Notes: generated by a model not told the origin, from the letters alone. Counted from the stretch's first letter, positions 19,918 to 30,816 are shown. The stretch is DNA of 64,000 bases from Pomphorhynchus laevis (GCA_012934845.2 WNNJ02002380.1:62001-126000); one strand, 5' to 3'. Translations and numbers: made by a program.

Positions 19918-20277
19918 TTAAGCAACCACATCGAGTGAAGTAGTAAAATGAATGTCGAGGATAAAATTTGTTGATGTGCAATGAAAAGTGGGGGAGAATT
20001 GTTTGCGAATAAAGTAACCATTCCTGACTATGCGAAGTGATGCGTTGATCCAACGACCAGTTCTGTCGTTGAAGTCCCCTAGTATCATGTCATAGGCGCT
20101 GTCAATAATACCATCCAGGATGTCACGGTTCTTGTGAATCTCCCCTGGACGAATGTAGACATTGACTAGACTTAGGCGTTTACCGTTCTTTCGGAGTGAA
20201 ACTACCACACAAGACAGGGTTGGACATGAGTAGTTTAACAAGAGGGAGGACCTTAAGGAGCACTTAACTAAGGTCAA
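19918..20277 (-). pseudogene. LINE-C copy 1 endonuclease middle part
   Basis: Open frame containing LLNYSCPTLSCVVVSLRKNGKR, VNVYIRPGEIHKN and MILGDFNDRTGRWINASL, the GDFN motif of AP-type endonucleases. The N-terminal EN motif lies in a shifted frame at 20515-20290. Downstream frames are broken. Confidence 0.75.
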
Positions 20278-20879
20278 GAGTCCTTTAGATGAAGAGGAGT
20301 GTAGAGGGGTTATGTACGGAGTATAGTTGGAGCAAATATGCTTTGGGATAAATCGAGTAATGTCCTGGGGGAGACGGATAGACCGCGTCTTCTGAAGGAC
20401 AAGAACATCTGCATCTCTACCAGATAGAAGTCTAAGGGCAGAAGCATCTCTCGAATTCTACTGAAGGATATTCAGTGAAAAAGGCTCACGAGTATTCTGC
20501 ATTGTGATGAACTAGTTGAATTGGGGAATTACCAACCTAGACAGAGCTAGGAGCGGGAAGGTTTCACTTCCCACCACCAGCCCCATCCAGGAAAGGCACT
20601 AGCCCCTGGGCGGTATCTTCATTTCCCTTATTATGCATCTGCTTTAGAAGCTTGCCAATCTTGAGTGGGGTACGGCGTGAGCCGATGCCCCCTTTCGTTT
20701 GAAGTTTTAACCGTTGCGGTAGGTAGTGCAGGATTGGCAAATAGCATGGATATCGATGTAGCGAGGAGGTCCTGGAGTTCTTTTCTGAGGACCTGAAATT
20801 TGTTATCTATATAGGACGAGGACTCGCAGTCCGACGTTCGATAAGCCGACTGAGCATATGAATCCTGAGCAGGTTTAGG

Positions 20880-21748
20880 ATCTCTGAAAAATCTTGCTAG
20901 ATACTCCTTGAAGTGGGAGCACTTCCTGACCCCAAGCAAGATGCACCCCACCACAATTGCTGCATTTGAGTTCGTTTGTGCAAGGAAGATTTGTAGCCGA
21001 TTGGCGGTTTAGTTGACCACATATTCTGCAACTGGTCGCCTCACTGCAGCTGGAGGCTCAGTGCCCCCATCTATGGCACCGGCTGCAGTACGGGTAGGTG
21101 AATTCTTCTTTAGATATTACCTTGAACTTCAGGTTAAACCCCATAAAGGGGTTGCGTTGTGTCCGTTCCAGAAGCTCTGCTTGTTCAAGGGAGGCAGAGC
21201 AGAAGCCGACATTAATAGGCAGACCATTTTCCGGTCAAAGTTCTAACATTATGTATTTTGTAAGTTTGCGTTAGTATTGCCATATCGTTATCTCCCAGAG
21301 GGAGGGAAGGTTATTTATTTTAAGAGTTGCCAAGATTGGTTTCTTCTCAAATTTCGCAAATTCTCTGTGATTTTGCTCAAAAAATGTAGCATAACAGTCG
21401 AGGGTGGTTTCAGACGCAAACGATATTTTAATCATGCTCTCGTAGTATTTGACCGTGTTGTACACGACTCTGTTGCGAAAATTGATTGCGAAGTCTCTTA
21501 GAAATCGATTATATAGAGAATGACTTTCTGTAGGCTGTAACAGGGTTATAATACCGAATTTTTTTATCTTGGGGACTGGATGAAGTAACTCCTCCCCCAA
21601 CAATTGAAAAACCACGAACCTGGAAGGTAGTCGATGAATGGTCTTCTTTTTCCTGATTCTGCACATTTTCGGTTGAAATTTCTATTGTTTTTACAGAAAA
21701 ACTCGTTGTAATAAAGTTCTTTGAACCTCCGACGTTGTTACTTTCCAT
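20880..21748 (-). pseudogene. LINE-C copy 1 ORF1 (zinc-knuckle protein), broken
   Basis: Frames 21748-21509 and 21666-21271 hold the N-terminal and middle part (FLRDFAINFRNRVVYNTVKYYE, KPILATLKINNLPSLWE), parallel to copy 2 FLRDFALKCRNRILFNSVRT and KPIQATLKITNFPTHLEE. The Cys-rich part lies in a further frame near 21100-20950. The tail 20954-20631 is low similarity. The copy-2 ORF1 (46964-47881) is the intact reference in this window. Confidence 0.7.
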
Positions 21749-21828
21749 TCGTTTTTGTGTTTTTTAGTGCTACTGTTTCCGCTCTTTTTTCTTAATAATT
21801 GATTCAATTATTCTAACCCTTAGTCTTC

Positions 21829-21904
21829 TTTTCTAGAGGACGTCCTTTGGTCTTATTTTCTAGAGGACGTCCTTTGGTCTTATTTTCTAGAGGACGTCCC
21901 CCCA
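21829..21904. repeat. 27-bp tandem repeat, 3 units
   Basis: CTAGAGGACGTCCTTTGG-type units start at 21833, 21860 and 21887 with period 27. The GAGGACGTCC core is the coding sequence of the LINE-C C-terminal RGRPPEQ segment, so the repeat grew at the 5' truncation point of the adjacent LINE-C fragment. Confidence 0.9.
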
Positions 21905-22175
21905 GAGCAAAGACTAAGGTTTCTTAAGCTCCTCGTCTCTCGTTTACCCAGCATAGTCCGCACCGACTGGATTCTTCGGGGGGGGGGGTGAAAGACCCCG
22001 GGTGGTTCAGTCGGAAAGCGGCGTGTTGGATCGGTTGGGGGCTCAGATCCCCCTGGATTTGAGGCCGTGATCATGGAAGAAGACTTAACTTGCTGTGCTG
22101 TTTATTTCCTTTGATTTTCTGTAACTGCCCTGTTATTTATTTATATTAAGAAAATCTTTATTATTATTCTAACTC
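21887..22175 (+). mobile_element. LINE-C 3' fragment (+), C-terminal end and 3' UTR
   Basis: Plus strand codes GRPPEQRLRFLKLL, LPSIVRTDWILRG up to a stop, then a 3' UTR ending ATTTATTTATATTAAGAAAATC as in copy 2 (43997-44150). A G-run near 21980-21989 probably caused a frameshift. It is inverted relative to copy 1 (18114-21760). Confidence 0.8.
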
Positions 22176-22774
22176 TTTAAAAGTTCCACACGCTTCCACA
22201 CATCAATATCAACCTATTGTCATTGTTCATATTTTTTATTTGTTGTATATCCACAATAGCCACTTCAATAATAAACCTGTATTTAAATTTGATTTTGAGG
22301 AGGTTGATTCTCTAGAATATTAATGGAACTACAAGTATCAACCATCGATTTGAATAAATGTTCTATGATTTTTAAGGAGTAAAATAGTGGGGGTGAAACG
22401 ATAGTAGCGCTTAATCCGACAGTCGTTATGACTGCAGTAATAGTACGTTGGTTGTTTTGACTTGCAGACTTTTGCGAAATGTCCCTGCTTTTCGCAATTT
22501 CAAAAGGTACGTTCCGAGCTTAGCATGAAGAGTGTAGATGGTTGGACCTCCACAGATATTGCATATACTATACATTGACACACACTTCAAATTGAACTAC
22601 TTCAATTTTATTTAGTTCAATTTCGCATGATATGTTGACGATATTAATTAAGGAGTTGTACTGTATTAAATGATTGACGACGATCCATCGCAAGGTCGAA
22701 ATGATAGAGCCTGAGTATGTGCGGATTCGATTATTAAGTGGCCTAATTTATTATTTATTAATAATAAATAATTA
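22176..22774. other. AT-rich region without a gene
   Basis: No coding motif. A perfect 11-bp inverted repeat (ATTATTTATTA / TAATAAATAAT) lies at about 22750-22772, just left of the SINE candidate. Confidence 0.45.
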
Positions 22775-22950
22775 GCTCCGCGTGTCCGAATGGTAGAAGC
22801 CTGTGCACTGCAAACTCTGCGTACCGGTTCAAACCTCGAGCATGACTCTCTATTGACATATCTTTTTAGATGTCAAAGGCACAAGGTCGCGTTGTCGAAA
22901 GACTTAGGGGCACCCGCTGATAAAGCGGGTTCACTCTTCATTATTATTAC
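22775..22950 (+). mobile_element. tRNA-derived SINE candidate
   Basis: Starts with a tRNA-like head. A-box-like TGTCCGAATGG is at 22783-22793 and B-box-like GGTTCAAACC at 22826-22835, about 40 nt apart as in pol III tRNA promoters. The head does not fold into a clean cloverleaf (acceptor pairs 4 of 7), so a functional tRNA is unlikely. A body follows, then a 7-bp hairpin ACCCGCT/AGCGGGT with loop GATAA (22912-22930), and an ATT-repeat tail (22937-22950). This order (tRNA head, body, 3' hairpin, simple tail) is that of a SINE moved by a LINE partner. Only one copy is seen here. Confidence 0.6.
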
Positions 22951-23170
22951 TCAAATGTCAGGGAAATAGCTCAGAAGACATCTTCACAAATTTTAAAAAC
23001 CAAGTAGAATAAAAAAATGTAATGATATCATAAACACTTCAGAGACTTTAGAGATGGCATGAACGTATTTCGATTTACATAATTCATGGGCTCAAGCAGT
23101 AATCTATTCCAAGCAAGTACAATTTGCACAGCAAAATTTGTGGCATTTTTCTTCATGTAGAAAAAATATG

Positions 23171-23347
23171 TTGCGCCATACCCTTCCTTGAAGGGTATCC
23201 ACACCCTTCCTTGAAGGGTATGGATACCCTTCCATGAAGGGTTGCGCCATACCCTTGAAGGGTATGGATACCCTTCCTTGAAGGGTTGCGCCATACCCTT
23301 CAAGGAAGGGTTGCGCCATACCCTTCCTTGAAGGGTATGGCGCAACT
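23171..23347. repeat. Palindromic minisatellite
   Basis: Repeated CCCTTCCTTGAAGGG (nearly self-complementary) alternates with linkers TATGGCGCAA and TATCCACA, TATGGAT. At least eight CCCTTC...GAAGGG blocks in mixed orientation, with variants CCCTTGAAGGG and CCCTTCAAGGAAGGG. It directly precedes LINE-D. Spacers are not unique sequences, so this is not a CRISPR array. Confidence 0.9.
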
Positions 23348-23352
23348 CCCTA

Positions 23353-23964
23353 TTGCAACCCACACGAAACGCGGGATCGACAGACCATCAATTGGGTGAA
23401 ATCAGAAGTAGCGATTCGAGTGGGGCCATCGATAGAAAACAGAAGGTTAAAAATAATAATAAATCAGGAAATTATTTATCTTCCAATGGCCAGAACATTT
23501 CTTTGGACAACGCTCCTTCCACAAACTACCGTTCGCATCCAGATAGGTCTTGCAATATCCTATTTAGTGGTATCCCTGAATCAAAGGCCAGCAACTCACA
23601 AACACGTATGAATGACGATGTGTCCAGCCTCCGTACTGTGTTCTGTCAGTTATTCTTAGAAGGCGATGAGAAGCTAGCTTCTACTCTAAAGGTTACAAAG
23701 TTGTTTCGATTTGGAAAAAAGGTGGTAGAGAAACCAAGATTGTTGAAAGCTGTATTATCTTCCGCAAAACATGCAGGCCTTTTGCTCAAACGTGGTTTTC
23801 GATTCAAAGATTATCCACATTGTATTCTTAAGGATCTGAGTCTCGAAGATCGTTTAAAGTTGAAAGAAGCAAAAACAGAATTACGAAACCGGCTATCTGA
23901 AGGTGAAACGAACTTATGCATACGAAATTTTCAGGTTGACAGGTGGCGCCCAGTAGTTCGTTGA
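23353..23964 (+). CDS. LINE-D ORF1 (203 aa, N-terminally incomplete)
   Basis: Ser/Asn-rich start then the CR1-type ORF1 core: RSCNILFSGIPESKASNS, SLRTVFCQLF, VTKLFRFGKK, RLLKAVLSS, LKDLSLEDRLKLKEAKTELRNRLSEGE and IRNFQV. It matches LINE-A ORF1 residue pattern (FRLGKRDN, RLLKVAL, KDLLQEERKL). No PHD-like Cys cluster remains at the N-terminus, so the first part is missing or lies beyond the minisatellite. Role in the family: RNA binding. Confidence 0.7.
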   Translation: MQPTRNAGSTDHQLGEIRSSDSSGAIDRKQKVKNNNKSGNYLSSNGQNISLDNAPSTNYRSHPDRSCNILFSGIPESKASNSQTRMNDDVSSLRTVFCQLFLEGDEKLASTLKVTKLFRFGKKVVEKPRLLKAVLSSAKHAGLLLKRGFRFKDYPHCILKDLSLEDRLKLKEAKTELRNRLSEGETNLCIRNFQVDRWRPVVR

Positions 23965-24187
23965 AATCCCATAACGATCAACAGTGTCACTTAGCAGTAT
24001 CCAGTTTGAATCTTGCTACTTCGTTTGGAAAAGGTAGTTTCAACAGTCATTCATTGCAACTCTTGGGTAGCGTTAGTTTCAATTCTGATCTGGGACACTT
24101 AGTTTCATTCAACAATTTATTCACCGTTTCAAGTAATCCATTACCACAACCCACACGTTATTTATCGTTTGGTATTCTAATCGTAGT

Positions 24188-24889
24188 TTGCCTGCTCAAA
24201 TAGTGGAGTTGAAGTATTACATGCTTTCTCATTTGTATGACATTTTCTACGTTGCTGAATCCTGGTTTCATCAATATATTGTCGATATCACTGTCAACAT
24301 TCCTGGATTTCGCCTTCTACAAAGCGACAGAATATCGGGTAGGCGAGGTGGCGGTGTCGCCGCATATGTCAGAGAAAATTTTCTCGTATCTGAAGTGTTG
24401 AATGTTTGTGACTCTTTTGGGTCGTTTGAGACTCTATGCTTCCGTATCGATCACTCAGCTACCAGTATGAATTTCTGCGTCGTGTGTCTATCTCCGTCAG
24501 TAATTGCAGATACTGATCAACTAAAACTTATTTTACAATCGGTATGTTCCTCCCCTCACTTTATTCTTTTGGGCGATTTTAATCTTCCACGATCTAGATG
24601 GTCAGACAATGTCTTTTCTGATGGTAGTTCCACGGAAAGGGAAATATCTGAGGTCCTAGCTGAGGAACTCATGCTGATTCAGCACGTACAAGAACCAACT
24701 TGCTTAACTTCAAGATCGGATTCGGTACTTGATCTGGTGTTTTCCAGATATGTAGGAGACATAATCAAAGTTGATCATATCCCTCCTTTAGGAAGTAGTG
24801 ACCACTGCTTGCTCTCCTTGACGGCTGTCCCTTATTCCAGATTCTGTCCACCTAGCTCAAAATCTTCAAACGTCATTGGTCGAAAGTGA
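24188..24889 (+). CDS. LINE-D endonuclease domain (233 aa)
   Basis: AP-type endonuclease. Motifs: LYDIFYVAESWF (the usual LTETW, here VAESW, keeping Glu), GFRLLQSDRISGRRGGGVAAYV, HFILLGDFNLPRSRW (GDFN), SDSVLDLVFSR and LGSSDHCLLSL (catalytic SDH). All core catalytic residues are present. The preceding bases 24160-24187 in another frame read YLSFWYSNRS, the expected N-SRS start, so a frameshift lies at about 24180. It continues into the decayed EN-RT linker. Confidence 0.85.
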   Translation: MPAQIVELKYYMLSHLYDIFYVAESWFHQYIVDITVNIPGFRLLQSDRISGRRGGGVAAYVRENFLVSEVLNVCDSFGSFETLCFRIDHSATSMNFCVVCLSPSVIADTDQLKLILQSVCSSPHFILLGDFNLPRSRWSDNVFSDGSSTEREISEVLAEELMLIQHVQEPTCLTSRSDSVLDLVFSRYVGDIIKVDHIPPLGSSDHCLLSLTAVPYSRFCPPSSKSSNVIGRK

Positions 24890-25296
24890 GAAGAGAAGAT
24901 GTTTTGAGAGTTTACAACCAATTCCCGTGTACTTTCATGAATCCAGACTAGCTATCATTGAATATGATCACTGATTACCTACATAAATTATTTGATATTC
25001 TTGCACCTATGCGCGAATCCTCTTATGCTGCTAAGTCACCTGCATGGATAGATTCCGACGTCAGACAACTAATAAGTTCACGAAATTGTTTATAGAAGCT
25101 TCAGCGTTCTGACTCTAATTTCTCTGCTAGATATGTTCGAAAACTTTGTACTAGAGTGAAAGCAACAAAATGATGTTCATTCGAATCGTCTATCGCTAAT
25201 AATGTAACAAGAAATCCAAAACTATTCTGGGCTTATGTTCGTCGCAACAGAACCCTTGACACATAAATCAAGTATGTTATTAATGCGGAGGGATGT

Positions 25297-26176
25297 ATGA
25301 TAACTTCTCAGAGTGGTATTGTGGAATGCCTTGCTACGTCTTTTTCGCTACCGACACATAATTCACATAAAGCTTCTATCACTTCGCATGGTGTAGCATT
25401 AGGGCAATCTTCGCGTTTTCATCCAGTAACGATGAGTGAGATTGTAAGTCAGCTTGATCAGCTTGACCCATTTAGCTCTACTGGCCCTGATGACATTTCG
25501 CGGCCAATCAATCAATGTGGTATTCATTGACTTTTCAAGAGCATTCGATCGGGTGCCGCATGAGAGCTTGGTAGCATTACTATTTAACTACGGCATTCCT
25601 GTAATGTTGTGTAAGTGGATTCAAGATTTCCTACGTAATCGATTCTTTAGAGTGAGAGTTGGCACCCATCTTTCCACTCCCAGACGCGTTTACTGTGGTG
25701 TTCCGCAGGGTACCGTACTAGGACCTCTGCTGTTTATTGTGTTCCTTAACGATTTGTTGCTGCGGATTCAGAGTCCCTGTCTTGCTTTTGCTGACGACCT
25801 CAAACTATGGTATGTAGATGATATTGATCCGCTTGGCATTTCCCTGCAGGAAGACCTTAATGAAATATACCAATGGAGTGAGGCTACTGGTATGAAGATC
25901 AATGTTGACAAATGCGGCCACATGAAATTAGGAAGGCGTTGCAATGACCGTCGTTTTCGCCTAGGAACTTCAATTCTTAATGTCGTCATGGAGTATAGGG
26001 ATCTGGGTGTCATGGTGCATAGGACATTGAAATCCCGATCAAATACAGAGTTTGCCTATAGCAAGGCTTTGCGAGCTATGTACTGCGTCAAAAATGCATT
26101 TAATCGTATTAATCTATACGTCTTCAAACGGATTTACTGCGCTCTTGTTCGCCCGCATATAGAGTTCTGCGTGTAA
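25297..26176 (+). pseudogene. LINE-D reverse transcriptase with internal deletion
   Basis: Frame 25297-25530 ends with SQLDQLDPFSSTGPDDISRPIN (normally followed by the RT fingers). In the overlapping frame from about 25510 the text resumes directly at VVFIDFSRAFDRVPHESL (motif A), so RT blocks 1-2, about 130 residues, are missing. The rest is well kept: CGVPQGTVLGPLLFIVFLND, CLAFADDLKLWY (FADD active site), MKINVDKCGHMKLGR, YRDLGVMV. A stop at 26176 is followed by the C-terminal domain at 26243-26638 (LSHRALNAWSTLPGEI). Confidence 0.85.
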
Positions 26177-26769
26177 GCAGTTTTTCCATACACTAAGAAA
26201 GAGTTCAATAGACTAGAGTCAATTCTTCGCTGAGGTTCTCGAATGTGTATGGATGGATCATATTCATATCGTGAGCGGCTTGAATTTCTAAAGATACCAT
26301 ATTTGGGTCAGAGGCTATATTACCTAGACCTTGTTGCATTATGGCGAATGGTTAATGGGATAGATGGGTTTCCCTCGTGCTATGTTAAAGTTTGTTCTCA
26401 GACGCGTCGTGGCCACCCGTTGAAACTATTTAAGTTTCCCCACGGTAAAGAAGTGAGTTTGGCTAGGCTCTCACATCGAGCATTAAACGCCTGGAGCACG
26501 TTGCCAGGAGAAATAGCATGTACCAAGGATTTCTCTCAATTTAAAGTTCAACTTCGTCAGTGGATTAACGATCATGGCATTCCGGATGTATACAATATTA
26601 TGCAACCGCTATTTATTTTTTTATATTTTCCTATGTGATCAGTTGAAACAGCCATTTGGCTATAACTTGTAATACTAATAATAATGTTATAAGTCTTAGC
26701 ATGAATGGACGTCCACGTAATCTTGAGCCTTCGCGAATTTAGAATAGGCACCGTATCGGATCACTATCA

Positions 26770-27255
26770 TTATGCATTACATATTAAATTGTCTTGAGGT
26801 TGTTTAGTGCCATGAGAGAAAATAATAACCGCATATTAAGACTCTTAATCGTTCTTCATAGGTTAGATTATAGATGGTCAAAACCCGTTTAGACAAACGT
26901 CCTAATACCTGTTCAATTCGTAGCTCTTCACTTTTACTAACGGGGTAGGATACTGTCGAGCATTAATTTAATATAGATTAACATAAGATATTGAACAAAA
27001 CACGAAATGTGTCAATCTTCAGTTTACTAAAACTCATATGGATAATCCCAGAAATTCGGGTAGCTTTAGCACATTTAGCCTCAAGATTTTTCTTAATACT
27101 AAAATTATCAGACACAACTCCCAAATCGCGATATTCAATAACGAGTATAATGATTTGTGAGTCAATCAAATATGTAGTTGACAGAAATTTGTTGCCTATA
27201 TGCATGTGAACACATTTCGCTATATTATTTTTTTGTGCAAACAAATCAATCCGCA
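26770..27255 (-). mobile_element. LINE RT thumb fragment (LINE-A-like)
   Basis: Minus frame 27295-26978 carries AKCVHMHIGNKF, VIEYRDLGVVSDN and FSKLKIDTFRVLFN. A broken frame to the left shows the C-terminal domain (EELRIEQVLGRLSKR, LTYEERLRVL). Stops and shifts throughout. It abuts the first LINE-B copy of the array. Confidence 0.65.
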
Positions 27256-27259
27256 ACCT

Positions 27260-28395
27260 CTCACATAAGCACATATCAACACTCAACACGTCCACTCAAA
27301 CTACCCTCATTGTTTTCAATGTCCATCCTCCACCCACTAATCCTGTCACCATATACATTTCCCATCCCATTTTATCTTCACTCCCCGACACCCCCGTCCC
27401 GTCTCTCCTGTTTTGTTTCTCAATAATCGACATCCATTTATCCAAATTACCTCCACCAACTTCCACGATTTTTCCACTCATAATCTTTCCGCACATCGCT
27501 TGCCATTATCTATATTATCTTTATCCTCTATGTTTCTTCCGTCAAACCAACTCCTTCCAAATCCTCAGCAGCCAACTCTCCTATCGTGATCTCACCAATT
27601 CACGTTACTCGTCCTCCATTACGGAAACGCTTTCCGTCTCGCGATCGTTGCGTAATCGTCACAAATATCACACCTTCCACCTCCTTATCTCCACAAGCAC
27701 GTTTCGACCACGAGGTTTCCGCCTTCAGATCCATCCTCTCTTGTTCCTGCGGATAAACCGTCTTTTTTTCAACGACATCTCTCCTGTCGCATTCATCCGC
27801 CTTAACAAATTTTCCCAATCTAATCCTTCTCAGCCCACTCTCCTAAACATTGTTTTCAAGCATTGCTCTCACGCGTCCTCTGTCCGATCTCAACGATTTA
27901 AAATCATGTCTTCTTCAACCACTCGAGTTTTCCCCGATCGCACCCCTTCCGAAATCGCTCAAATCTCATCTGCCCGCATCGAAAAACGCCGTCGCGAGGA
28001 AAACGACGAAGCATCTCTCTCTACCCGAAACATAGACGGAAATTTTCAAGTTGTCCACACCCGTCCAGAAATTCGATGGCGCTTTATCTCCCCTATGTGT
28101 CTTCTCTGCTAGCCCCTTTCACCAACACACAAGATTTCCGCCGCGGCCTACTCAACACTGAATATATTCTCCATAAATTCAAACTTATCCTCAACATATT
28201 CACTAAGCAATCCATCGATCTCTTCTGCCTCACTGAATCTTGGCAGTCCGATTCCGACGACAACTCAATTCGCTGTTTGCTCTCTGCCGGTTGCTCACTA
28301 GTCGAATCCGCCCTCCTCCTTAGCTCATCCAATTCCTAAATTATCTAATTATGGCGGCATTGTCGCATTCGCCCGTCACCAGGATTAAGTTCTAG
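27260..28395 (+). mobile_element. LINE-B copy a: ORF1 region and start of endonuclease
   Basis: C-rich plus strand with broken frames; 27648-28112 is the longest (154 aa: SPVAFIRLNKFSQSNPSQPTLL, SSTTRVFPDRTPSEIAQIS, RIEKRRREEND), taken as the ORF1/5' region. The endonuclease begins at 28076: LLNTEYILHKFKLILNIFTKQSIDLFCLTESWQSDSDD, where LTESW holds the catalytic Glu. The copy is cut at about 28395 where copy b begins with a second CLTESW block. Confidence 0.7.
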
Positions 28396-30128
28396 GATTG
28401 TGCCTCACCGAATCCTGGCACCCCGATTCCGACGACATCTCAATTCACTGTTTGCTCTCTGCCGGTTGCTCACTAGTCGAATCCGTCCGCCCCCTCAACT
28501 CATCCAATTTCAAATTTCTCAAATTATGACGGCATTGTCGCATTCGCCCGTAGTCCCCGCGTCTCTTCGCAAAATCATTCCCCATTTTAGTCCATGCTCT
28601 TTTGAATTGCTCACATGTCGTTTTTCTAGTCCGATCACTCTAGATCTCGCCATTGTATACCGTGCTGGTTCATCAACTCCTAGCTTCTTACACACTGTTC
28701 TTTGTCCCCCATTCCTTCACTCATTGTTGGAGACTTCAATATCCGCCTCGAACGGCACTCTTCCACTGATTCCATCCGGTTCATCAACATTCTATCCAAC
28801 TACAATTACAAACTCATCTCCACTGCCCCACACCAATCATTGGCGGGGCACTCGACATAATAGCTGTCCCCAATTGTTTTGCTGCCTACAACTCCCTGTC
28901 AATCTCCGATCCTGCTCTATTCGATCACTTTCTCGTAAACCTTGATCTCACTTCCAACCACTGCCCGCTTCAACACCTACTATCATACGTCGCTCTTAAA
29001 TAAATCTGGACATACCTTTATTCCGTTCTGCCTTACTCAAATCGTCTCTATCTTATCCCACTATAGAATCTTCTTCTCCTTACTATCTTGCCTTTCTTTT
29101 CGACTCTAAACTCACACCCACTCTCGATATTCTCATGCCCTTCAAGCATTACCCTCACCGTCGCTTGCACCGTGCCCCACGGTTTGACATCCAATGCCTA
29201 CTCTCAAAGCATCAACTCCATCATGCTTTGAGAGTCTATCACCGCTCTCTCAGACATGATACCGCTCGCTCACTCCGTCTGCTCATGATTTCTATCTCGC
29301 TCTTCGCCGGTCTCATCTCAACCCATTACGTGCCCAATGCAACTCTATCTAGCAGCAAAAAAACCCACTTCATTCAACTCCAAGTCTCTCTGACATACTT
29401 TTTATTCAATCGCTACATCCTCCCGAAACTTGTTCATCTTCTCCCTGTCTCACTTGCCGAAATCTCATCTGTCCTCATGTCCTTGCCCAACAAAACCTCA
29501 TCTGTCGATCCCCTGCCAACCTCCATACTTAAATTAATGTGCATATCGATATCCCCTTTCCTCATCACCTTGTTCAACTCATCCATCCGCAGTCGTATAT
29601 TTTCTTCACACTGGAAATCCGCCATCGTTGGTCTCCTCCTCAAGAAACAGTCGCTCAAACCCTCACTTCCGTCTAGCTATCGCCCGACTTCACTCCTCCC
29701 TACTCTTTCCAAGCTCTTAGTGCGCCGTATCTAAATACAGATCAACGTTTATCTTTCTTCATTCAATATGTACCCTCATTCCCAATCCACTTTCCGCTCT
29801 AATCACTCCACATAAATCACTTGCATTTAATTTTACAACGACCTACTCATTTCTCATGACAGGCTCTATATAGTGTTCTCATCTCGCTCGAGCTCTCCTC
29901 CGCCTTAAACATCGTCGACCACTCCATCCTCCTTTCTCGCCTTGGTTATGATTATGAATTTTCTTCCTCCTCCGTAGCATGGGTTACCTTATATCTATCT
30001 GACCGTTTTTTGCGTCTGTTCAAATTCATGATCCTCTCCTCTCATCCCTATTTTCTGCGGGGTCCCACGAGGTTCAGTCCTAGGTCCCCTGATTTTCTCT
30101 TTTCTACTTGGCGATCTCTCTGTTTATC
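28396..30128 (+). mobile_element. LINE-B copy b: endonuclease and RT, decayed
   Basis: Starts at LCLTESWHPDSDDIS (28400) and continues through EN in several frames (28690-28960, FINILSNYNYKLIS region), the EN-RT linker (29135-29430), RT fingers at 29434-29734 (PLPTSILKLM, FSSHWKSAIVGLLLKKQSLKPSLPSSYRPTSLLPTLSKLL) and motif A near 29900 (ALNIVDHSILLSRL). It is broken off inside RT at about 30128 (GDLS-VYQ), where copy c's endonuclease begins. It is more diverged than copy c. Confidence 0.75.
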
Positions 30129-30816
30129 AAATTCTCTAATCATGGTGGCATCGTCACATTCGCGCGTCACCCCGCGTCTCTTCGCAAAATAAATCCCCCT
30201 TTCAGTCCTTGCTCTTTTAAATTGCTCACTTGTCGTTATTCTAACCCGATCACTCTAGATCTCGCCATTGTATACCGTCCTGGTTCATCAGCTCCTACTG
30301 CCATATTTTTTCACCGAACTCGCTGACCTCCTTTCTCATTGTTCTTTGTCCTCAATCCCTTCACTCGTTCTAGGCGACTTCAATATCCGCCTAGACCGCC
30401 CCTCTTCCACGGATTCCATCAGGTTCATCAACATTCTATCCAACTACAATTACAAACTAATCTCCACTGCTTCCACACATATACTTGGTGGGACACTCGA
30501 CATCATTGCTGTCCCCGATCATTTTGCTGCCTACACCTCACAGTCCATCTCTGATCCTGGTCTATCCGATCACTTTCTTATCACCCTTGATCTCACTCAC
30601 AACCACACCCCTCCTCACACACCTACAATCCTACGTCGCTCTTGGAAGAAATCTTGACCTCTCCCTTCTCCGCTCTGCCTTACTCAAATCATCTCTATCA
30701 TTACCCACAATAACAAATTCATCTCCTCACGATCTCGCCTTTATTTTCGACTCTGAACTCACATCCACTCTCGATATTCTCTTGCCACTTCAAGTCTCTC
30801 TCACACACACCGTCGC

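Larger units (their letters stand above)
18114..21760 (-). mobile_element. LINE-C copy 1 (Jockey/I-like), ORF1 and ORF2, decayed
   Basis: Minus sense: ORF1 about 21748-20880, ORF2 endonuclease 20515-19900, linker and RT 19740-18500, C-terminal domain 18500-18125. ORF1 has Cys-rich knuckles near 21100-20950 (YCSRCHRWGH, CRICG, KCSNCGG), typical of the Jockey/I/R1 group. EN starts with SLNILQ, then a stop where Trp is expected (ILQ-stop-NSR, about 20470), RLLSGRDADVLVLQ, and later LGDFNDRTGRW. RT holds VAVFLDFSAAFDRISIPFV, VPQGSPLSP and VYADDTTALFSGRR. Numerous frameshifts. It is a close relative of copies 2 and 3 at 44-51.5 kb. Confidence 0.85.
23353..26690 (+). mobile_element. LINE-D, CR1-like non-LTR retrotransposon
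   Basis: ORF1 fragment (23353-23964), endonuclease (24188-24889), decayed linker (24890-25296), RT with internal deletion (25297-26176) and C-terminal domain (26243-26638). The 3' UTR has a small AGCC-ATTT-GGCT hairpin (26650-26661) and an AAT-rich tail (AATACTAATAATAATG). The 5' side begins right after a palindromic minisatellite. Frames are broken at about 24180, 24890-25297, 25505 and 26177. Confidence 0.85.

Noticed and set aside
22775-22842. Functional tRNA (Cys-like GCA in the expected loop)
   Set aside because: Acceptor and anticodon stems pair poorly; a SINE head is a better fit.
23171-23347. CRISPR array
   Set aside because: Repeats are palindromic and in mixed orientation, linkers are not unique, and all context is eukaryotic.
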